Of a DNA stretch of 64,000 bases, positions 58,704 through 64,000 are shown one piece after another (within the stretch, counting starts at the first letter, position 1; each line of letters begins with the position of its first letter). Position numbers and translations under genes: made by a program. Source of the stretch: an uncultured Collinsella sp. (GTDB taxonomy: Bacteria > Actinomycetota > Coriobacteriia > Coriobacteriales > Coriobacteriaceae); assembly GCA_900549715.1 (NCBI GenBank), contig URPK01000003.1, forward strand, positions 158,074 through 222,073, written 5' to 3'. A model generated the notes under the pieces. The model did not search any database and was not told where the DNA came from. It worked only from the letters and a program-made list of their open reading frames with translations.

Positions 58704-59432
58704 CTACTCGCAGAGCGAAAGGGCGGCCTCGTCGGCAACGACAACGCAGTTGGTGTGCAGCTGCAAGATCGAGGCAGGGCACTCGGGGGTAACCGGACCA
58801 AAGCACATGTCATGCACGGCCTGGGCCTTGGCCTCGCCATTGGCGACAACCAAGATCATGCGGGCATACATGATGGTCTGAGTGCCCATGGTGTAGGCCT
58901 GACGGGGCACATCGTCGATGCTGTCAAACAAGCGGCTGTTGGCCTGAATAGTGCTCTCGGTAAGGTCGACACAGTGCGTACCCTTGGAGAAGTGGTCATC
59001 GGGCTCGTTGAAGCCGATGTGACCGTTGTTACCGATGCCGAGCAGCTGCAGATCGGGGTAACCGGCGGCAGCGACGATCTCGTCGTACTCAGAGCAGGCA
59101 GCGGCAGCGTCGGGATTGGAGCCATCAGGCACATGCGTGTTGTTCAGGTCGATGTTAATGTGATCGAAGAAGTTCTCACGCATAAAGTGGTGGTAGCTCT
59201 GGGGATCGTCGTGCGAAAGGCCACGATACTCGTCAAGGTTGTAGGTGCTGACCTCGGCAAAGTCGACGTCACCCTTCTTGTACCAAGCGGCGAGCTGCTT
59301 GTAGGCGCCAATCGGAGTGGAGCCGGTGGCAAGACCCAGCACGCAATCGGGCTTGAGAATAACCTGGGCCGAGATGATATTGGCGGCCTTGCGGCTCATA
59401 TCCTCGTAGTCTTTAGCTTTAATGATCTTCAT
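58704..59432 (-). CDS. nagB: Glucosamine-6-phosphate deaminase
   Basis: A 242-residue enzyme converting glucosamine-6-phosphate to fructose-6-phosphate and ammonia. GLATGSTPIGAYKQL (~33-47) binds phosphate, TYNLDEYRGLS holds the catalytic Asp, and LLGIGNNGHIGFNEP (~130-144) is the family signature with the ring-opening His. ATG 59432 (MKIIKAKDYEDMSRK) follows AAAGGACG; the longer frame to 59597 has no signal. Crr and glmM lie upstream on the same strand, forming an amino-sugar/PTS neighbourhood, though hairpins separate the genes. Confidence 0.96.
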   Translation of the reverse strand: MKIIKAKDYEDMSRKAANIISAQVILKPDCVLGLATGSTPIGAYKQLAAWYKKGDVDFAEVSTYNLDEYRGLSHDDPQSYHHFMRENFFDHINIDLNNTHVPDGSNPDAAAACSEYDEIVAAAGYPDLQLLGIGNNGHIGFNEPDDHFSKGTHCVDLTESTIQANSRLFDSIDDVPRQAYTMGTQTIMYARMILVVANGEAKAQAVHDMCFGPVTPECPASILQLHTNCVVVADEAALSLCE

Positions 59433-59630
59433 TACGCGTCCTTTCTCGTACAAGAGAGGCAAGGCTCCCCTTACAAGCACTTGCCCGCGGCCCGCGTCGG
59501 CCGCAACCAACGTGTGCGGCCACCAGGGCGAGGTCGCGTAATGTATGTGTCTCGTGTCTACCCGCGTCGAGGCCCCTGCCCGTCCACGGTGACCCAAAGC
59601 TGTTTAGCTTCGGACAAATCCCATCTTGCC

Positions 59631-59664
59631 ACGGAGGGCGCCCTCTTTCAAGGGCGCCCTCCGT
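59631..59664 (-). terminator. Hairpin between crr and nagB
   Basis: Perfect 14-bp arms (ACGGAGGGCGCCCT and complement) with a 6-base loop, 40 bases after the crr stop. No T-tract; likely ends or stabilises the crr transcript. Confidence 0.65.
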
Positions 59665-59704
59665 AAACGTGTTTGAATTGTAGGCTAAAGGCAAAGCGGA
59701 GCGA

Positions 59705-60202
59705 CTAGCGCTCACGCGCGACGATGAGCTGGTCCATCTCCTCGACATGCTCGCCAACGGAGCCTTTGATGCTCGAGAACTCAACGGAGTTGCACACCAA
59801 GATGGGAACCGTCACATCGTAACCCTCGGCAGCAATTGCCTCGCGATCGAACTCGATGAGCACATCGCCCTTATGGACGATGTCACCCACTTGCGCATGT
59901 ACAGTAAAGTGCTTGCCCTCGAGCTGAACAGTGTCCAAACCAACGTGGATGAGCACGTCCAAGCCATCGACCGTGTTGAGCGCAACGGCGTGACCCGTGG
60001 GAAAAATGGCCTCGACCTTGGCGTCTGCCGGCGCAATCACACGCGTACCCGTAGGCTGAATGGCAACGCCCTGGCCCAAAAGGCCGGTGGCAAACGTCTG
60101 ATCGTTTACCTCGGAGAGCGGAATGACGTCGCCCGAGATGGGAGCATCCAGCGTAAGGACTCGACCACGCATACCAAAAGACCTTAGGACTTTAGTGAAC
60201 AT
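59705..60202 (-). CDS. crr: PTS glucose-type EIIA protein
   Basis: A 165-residue phosphocarrier of the EIIA-Glc family. LDAPISGDVIPLSEVNDQTF opens the domain; the phosphorylated His lies in VLIHVGLDTVQL (~88-99), with the second His in GKHFTVHAQVGD. ATG 60202 (MFTKVLRSFGMRG) follows GAGGGGG. It passes phosphate from HPr to a sugar permease and may signal carbon status. No permease gene is adjacent in this window. Confidence 0.93.
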   Translation of the reverse strand: MFTKVLRSFGMRGRVLTLDAPISGDVIPLSEVNDQTFATGLLGQGVAIQPTGTRVIAPADAKVEAIFPTGHAVALNTVDGLDVLIHVGLDTVQLEGKHFTVHAQVGDIVHKGDVLIEFDREAIAAEGYDVTVPILVCNSVEFSSIKGSVGEHVEEMDQLIVARER

Positions 60203-60273
60203 GCTCCCCCTCGGACATACCAATCAATCAAAATTGCTTTAACAGTTTACCACTTGGCACCCGTTTTTGACCA

Positions 60274-61611
60274 TTAGGGAAGTTCACGCTTGACAACCTC
60301 GACGATGTCGTCGACAACGCGCTGGGTGAGCTCGTGCGTCTCCGCCTCGGCCATAACGCGAACCAGCGGCTCGGTACCGCTCGGGCGCACCAAGATGCGG
60401 CCGCGGCCGTTGAGCTCCTTCTCGGCGGCAGCGACGGCGTCCCAAATGGGCTGGCAATCGTCCAGGCCGGCCTTGTTGTCCGAATGCACGTTGACGAGTA
60501 CCTGCGGGTACTTCTTCATGATGCCGGCAAGGTCGGTGAGGGTGCGGCCGGTGCGCTTGAGCACGGCCAGCAGCTGCAGGGCCGTCACCAGCCCGTCACC
60601 GGTGGTGTTGTGCTCCAGGAAGATGATGTGGCCGGACTGCTCGCCACCGATGACGGCGCCATCCGCGAGCATGCGCTCAAGAACATAGCGGTCGCCCACG
60701 GCGGTCTGGACCATCTCGAAGCCCTGCTCCTTCATTGTGATGGAGAAGCCCAGGTTGCACATAACGGTCGAGACGATCTCGGAATTGGCGAGCTTGCCGC
60801 GAGCGGCCAGGTCGGAGCCGCAGATGGCAAGAATGTAGTCGCCATCGATCTCGTTGCCCTCGCTGTCCACGAACAGCACGCGATCGGCGTCGCCGTCGTG
60901 GGCCAGGCCGATGTCGGCGTGGGTTCGCAGCACGAGCTCGCGCAGGGGCTCAAGGTGCGTAGAGCCGCACTCAACGTTAATGTCGGTGCCGCAGTAATCG
61001 GTGTTGATGGCATGGACCGTGGCGCCCAGGCGCTGCAGCGCGGCGGGCGTGGTCTGGCAGGAAGCACCGTGGCCGCAGTCGACGGCAACAACCAGGCCAT
61101 CGAGTTTAAGGCCGTCGAGCGTGCTGATGGCATGATCGACATAGGCCTTGCGGGCGTCTTTCATCTTGATGATATGACCCACACCGGCGCCGGTCGGCAG
61201 CGTGTCGGCAGCCATGGCCTCCTCGGACATGACCCAGGCGCTGATCTCTTCCTCGACAGCATCGGGAAGCTTCATGCCCTTGCGGCTAAAGAACTTGATG
61301 CCGTTGAACTCCGGCGGATTGTGCGAAGCGGAGATGACGATGCCGCCGTCGAGCTCGTTTTGGACGGTGAGCAGCGCCACGGCCGGCGTAGGGATAACGC
61401 CGCAGCAATGCGGACGACCGCCCTCTGCCATAATGCCAGCGGTCAGAGCACTCTCGAGCATGGTACCCGAAAGACGCGTGTCGCGGCCGATGCAGATGTC
61501 CGGGCCAAGGAACTTGGTCGCCGCGCGGCCCAGGCGAAACGCGAGGTCGCACGAGAGGTCGGCGTTGGCGACGCCACGGACGCCATCGGTACCGAAGATG
61601 TTCTGGGGCAT
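60274..61611 (-). CDS. glmM: Phosphoglucosamine mutase
   Basis: A 445-residue enzyme interconverting glucosamine-6-phosphate and glucosamine-1-phosphate for UDP-GlcNAc synthesis. It opens MPQNIFGTDGVRGVAN, has the phosphoserine loop VISASHNPPEFNGIK (~97-111), the metal loop AHDGDADRVLFVD (~238-250), the sugar loop GGEQSGHIIF and the phosphate loop LVRPSGTEPLVRVM. ATG 61611 follows GGAAGGAG. It precedes crr and nagB on the same strand, giving opposite directions for glucosamine-6-phosphate: into cell wall (GlmM) or into glycolysis (NagB). Confidence 0.97.
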   Translation of the reverse strand: MPQNIFGTDGVRGVANADLSCDLAFRLGRAATKFLGPDICIGRDTRLSGTMLESALTAGIMAEGGRPHCCGVIPTPAVALLTVQNELDGGIVISASHNPPEFNGIKFFSRKGMKLPDAVEEEISAWVMSEEAMAADTLPTGAGVGHIIKMKDARKAYVDHAISTLDGLKLDGLVVAVDCGHGASCQTTPAALQRLGATVHAINTDYCGTDINVECGSTHLEPLRELVLRTHADIGLAHDGDADRVLFVDSEGNEIDGDYILAICGSDLAARGKLANSEIVSTVMCNLGFSITMKEQGFEMVQTAVGDRYVLERMLADGAVIGGEQSGHIIFLEHNTTGDGLVTALQLLAVLKRTGRTLTDLAGIMKKYPQVLVNVHSDNKAGLDDCQPIWDAVAAAEKELNGRGRILVRPSGTEPLVRVMAEAETHELTQRVVDDIVEVVKRELP

Positions 61612-61659
61612 AGGATCGCTCCTTCCCAAGTGGGCAAAACGAAGCCGCCCACCCTAGTC

Positions 61660-61702
61660 GAAAAGAAAAGCGGGACCCACCGAGCAGTCGGTAGGCCCCG
61701 CT
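61660..61702 (-). terminator. rplM-rpsI terminator
   Basis: AGCGGG/CCCGCT outer and CACCGA/TCGGT inner pairing (61669-61702), followed on the minus strand by CTTTTCTTTTCG. Lies 32 bases after the rpsI stop. Confidence 0.85.
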
Positions 61703-61733
61703 TGTACATTGTATCTCGTAAGGAGATAAAACC

Positions 61734-62129
<396 letters not shown>

Positions 62130-62131
62130 CT

Positions 62132-62575
62132 TTAAGCCTCCAGCTCAATCTTCGTGGGGTTCTGGGCAGCGTGCGGATGCTCGGCACCAGCGTAGACCTT
62201 AAGCTTGGTCATCTGGGCACGGCCGAGGGTGGTCTTGGGCAGCATGCCGCGAACGGCGCGCTCGATGACCTTCTCCGGGTGCTTCTCCATAGCCTGGCGG
62301 AAGCTCTCAGCCTTGAGGCCGCCGTTGTAGCCGCTGTGGCGATAATAGGTCTTCGTGTCGGCCTTGTTGCCGGTAAGCTGGACCTTATCGGCGTTGATGA
62401 CGACAACGAAGTCGCCGCAGTCGCTGTTGGGCGTGAACTGGGGCTTGTTCTTACCGCGCAGGATCATTGCGATCTGGGTGGCAAGACGGCCCAGGACAGC
62501 ACCATCGGCGTCGACGAGAACCCAGTTGCGCTGGACCTCGCCCTGCTTGGCGTAGTGAGTCGATTTCGAAATCAC
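62132..62575 (-). CDS. rplM: 50S ribosomal protein L13
   Basis: A 147-residue L13. VQRNWVLVDADGAVLGRLAT, QFTPNSDCGDFVVVINADKV, KTYYRHSGYNGGLKAESFRQ and VRGMLPKTTLGRAQMTKLKV follow the family order. First gene of the rplM-rpsI operon, with a good promoter about 65-95 bases upstream. Confidence 0.98.
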   Translation of the reverse strand: MISKSTHYAKQGEVQRNWVLVDADGAVLGRLATQIAMILRGKNKPQFTPNSDCGDFVVVINADKVQLTGNKADTKTYYRHSGYNGGLKAESFRQAMEKHPEKVIERAVRGMLPKTTLGRAQMTKLKVYAGAEHPHAAQNPTKIELEA

Positions 62576-62641
62576 TTAGACTCCTCCATGTACAGTACGT
62601 GTTGTTACAGAGATTCACGGGGCTCTGCAAGTAACCCGTCC

Positions 62642-62669
62642 ATATTACCCCGCTCGCCGCCCGAGTCAA
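62642..62669 (-). promoter_or_regulatory. rplM promoter
   Basis: On the minus strand a -35 TTGACT (62664-62669) and a -10 TAATAT (62642-62647) are 16 bases apart, 66 bases before the rplM ATG, leaving a short 5' leader. Confidence 0.7.
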
Positions 62670-62730
62670 CAGGTATTTTGGCTCCGACCAGAGTTTCTGC
62701 ACATCCTTGATTCTCATTTTCATTGCAACA

Positions 62731-62772
62731 GCCTCAGGACTCAGCGCAACGCGTTGCGCTGAGTCCTGAGGC
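62731..62772. repeat. 42-bp perfect palindrome beside IS30-type transposase
   Basis: Two 21-base arms with no spacer, centred at 62751/62752; the outer end is GCCTCAGGACTCAGCGCAAC. It lies 66 bases before the transposase ATG and 60 bases upstream of the rplM promoter. It may be the IS end, an abutted pair of ends, or the palindromic target the IS chose. Confidence 0.85.
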
Positions 62773-62837
62773 GCGAATCCGGGTAGGCAACCCCAGAGGG
62801 GCCGGAATCCCCCGGCCCGCGATGGAGGGAGGCCGAA

Positions 62838-64000
62838 ATGTCCAGACCCAAGCCGTCCGGGAGGTCGTACGGGAGGCTCACGAGGCACGAGAGGAACACG
62901 GTCGAGAGAATGCTCGACCGCAACCGCAGCGCCCGCGAGATCGCCGCGGAGCTCGGCAGGTCGCCCTCGACCGTGACCAGGGAGGTTGCGGCGCACCGCT
63001 ACGTCACCGCGCCGCGCTCGCGCTACGGCGAGCCCGCGCCCGCGGACCTCTCGGGGGCCTGCCCCAGGCTCTCCGCGTGGCCGAGGTGCTGCAACGGCTG
63101 CTCGCACAGGAGGGGCTACGGCTGCTCGAGGAGGCCCAGGGTGTTCTACAGCGCAAGGATGGCGCAGGAGGCGGCCGACGCCGAGCTGTCGGCGAGCAGG
63201 TCCGGGATCGACGAGTCCGAGGAGGGCGCCGCCGCCAAGCTCGCGGCCATCAGGGACGGGCTCGCGCGCGGGCTCTCCCCGCAGCAGATAGCGGCGGCGA
63301 CCCCCGGGCTCAGCGCCTCCACCGTCTACAGGTGGGTGGACGCCGGCTACGACGGCATGACGAACATGGAGCTCAGGCGCAAGGTCGGCTACAGGCCGAG
63401 GTCGCGCCGGGCCCCGGGGAGGGCGACGCCCCACTCGGCGCGCAGGTCGCACGCGTCGTTCCTCGCGCTCGGCGAGGACGCCTGCGCCGCGGCCTGGGAG
63501 ATGGACACCGTCGAGGGCGCCAGGGGCGACTCCGCCAGGCTCCTCACGCTCCTGCACCGCCCGAGCCGCTTCCAGCTGGCCCTGCCGCCGCCGGACGGCA
63601 CGTGCGCCTCGGTCCTGGCGGCGCTCTCCTCCCTGCGCGGGGTCCTCGGCGAGGACGGCGCGAGGCGCGCCTTCGGCGCCGTGCTCACCGACAACGGGAG
63701 CGAGTTCGCCGACGAGGGCGCCATCGCGGCGCTGTTCGGCGAGCGGGACGGCGAGACCAGGCTCTTCTACTGCGACCCCCGGCAGAGCCAGCAGAAGGGC
63801 GCGTGCGAGAAGAACCACGTCGAGATCAGGAAGCTGCTGCCCAAGGGCGCCGGGGCCAGGTTCGACCGGCTGGAGGCGGCGGACTGCGCGCTGCTCATGT
63901 CGCAGGTGAACTCCGAGCCGAGGGGGGCGCTCGGGTTCCTGACGCTGTTAGCGTCAATATATTTTTCACCATTTTCACCAACGTATTTTCGCCAATCGCG
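62838..64000 (+). CDS. IS30-family transposase, 3' end beyond window or altered
   Basis: Open from ATG 62838 (after GGAGGGAGG) to the window edge, 387 codons. The N-terminal IS30 helix-turn-helix reads NRSAREIAAELGRSPSTVTR (~34-53). A cysteine-rich zinc-like region follows (PRCCNGCSHRRGYGCSRRP), then a second helix-turn-helix (LARGLSPQQIAAATPGLSAS). The DDE residues lie in EMDTVEGA, LTDNGSEFAD and QQKGACEKNHVEIRK. The family end motif begins SEPRGALGF, but the next bases (63940-63956) form a TGACGCT/AGCGTCA hairpin and the sequence turns AT-rich, so the normal C-terminus may be replaced. Very GC-rich codons. Confidence 0.88.
   Translation, partial: MSRPKPSGRSYGRLTRHERNTVERMLDRNRSAREIAAELGRSPSTVTREVAAHRYVTAPRSRYGEPAPADLSGACPRLSAWPRCCNGCSHRRGYGCSRRPRVFYSARMAQEAADAELSASRSGIDESEEGAAAKLAAIRDGLARGLSPQQIAAATPGLSASTVYRWVDAGYDGMTNMELRRKVGYRPRSRRAPGRATPHSARRSHASFLALGEDACAAAWEMDTVEGARGDSARLLTLLHRPSRFQLALPPPDGTCASVLAALSSLRGVLGEDGARRAFGAVLTDNGSEFADEGAIAALFGERDGETRLFYCDPRQSQQKGACEKNHVEIRKLLPKGAGARFDRLEAADCALLMSQVNSEPRGALGFLTLLASIYFSPFSPTYFRQS

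Noticed and set aside
62451..63818. 455-codon minus-strand frame over rplM and the IS30 region
   Set aside because: It crosses the rplM start and opposes the transposase, which carries intact helix-turn-helix and DDE motifs.

Overview
The window is a high-GC chromosomal segment in which most genes use C- or G-ending codons. Gene content suggests an anaerobic actinobacterium of the Coriobacteriia, most likely Collinsella or a close relative. The evidence is a sortase-anchored surface protein with an LAGTG motif, a MurT-GatD lipid II amidation enzyme, type III glutamine synthetase, several iron-dependent alcohol/glycerol dehydrogenases, a cobalamin-dependent methionine module and a PTS EIIA. 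The assignment to genus is inference; no rRNA gene is present.

Layout. 1-5 kb: the end of a LuxR-type regulator and a very large surface protein whose signal peptide lies in a different frame from its body. 5-6.9 kb: an XRE regulator/membrane protein pair and a hexapeptide acetyltransferase. 7-11.4 kb: a divergent type IIA topoisomerase pair. 11.5-13.5 kb: a DUF4143 ATPase and a flavodoxin-like reductase. 13.7-17.9 kb: a TetR regulator divergent from an operon of three different Sir2-like proteins, then a second TetR copy facing a truncated copy of the first Sir2-like gene. 17.9-29.3 kb: an accessory island of mixed base composition. It holds a radical-SAM pair, a GNAT acetyltransferase, decayed GyrI-like and IS1249-like genes, a HEPN/RES-type protein, a two-gene nuclease plus SMC-like ATPase system, excisionase-like genes, and a DUF3800 gene behind a structured leader. 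29.4-44.5 kb: housekeeping and metabolism (guaA, asparaginase, ychF, a four-cluster ferredoxin-like protein, three iron-containing dehydrogenases, two helical-repeat proteins, fused murT-gatD). 44.5-47.7 kb: tRNA-Glu, several inverted-repeat elements and type III glnA. 47.8-52.1 kb: metF, a separate MetH reactivation-domain protein and metH in one operon. 52.1-62.6 kb: a UPF0210/PFL-family protein, a methyltransferase, yhbY, a 999-residue ATPase/BTAD regulator, nagB, crr, glmM, rpsI and rplM. 62.7-64 kb: a 42-bp perfect palindrome followed by an IS30-family transposase running off the window.

How genes work together. nagB, glmM and crr sit together around amino-sugar phosphate metabolism. metF supplies methyl-THF to MetH, and the separate activation protein would re-methylate its cobalamin. 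The two glycerol-dehydrogenase-like proteins and the larger Fe-ADH look like a fermentative redox block.

Strongest novelty candidates are (a) the three-gene Sir2/SirTM-like operon with its own TetR regulator and a partially duplicated, broken copy, and (b) the overlapping nuclease/SMC-like ATPase pair at 24.7-27.4 kb, which resembles Lamassu/ABC-type defence modules. Several long, perfect inverted repeats (29, 32 and 2 x 21 bp arms) are also unexplained.
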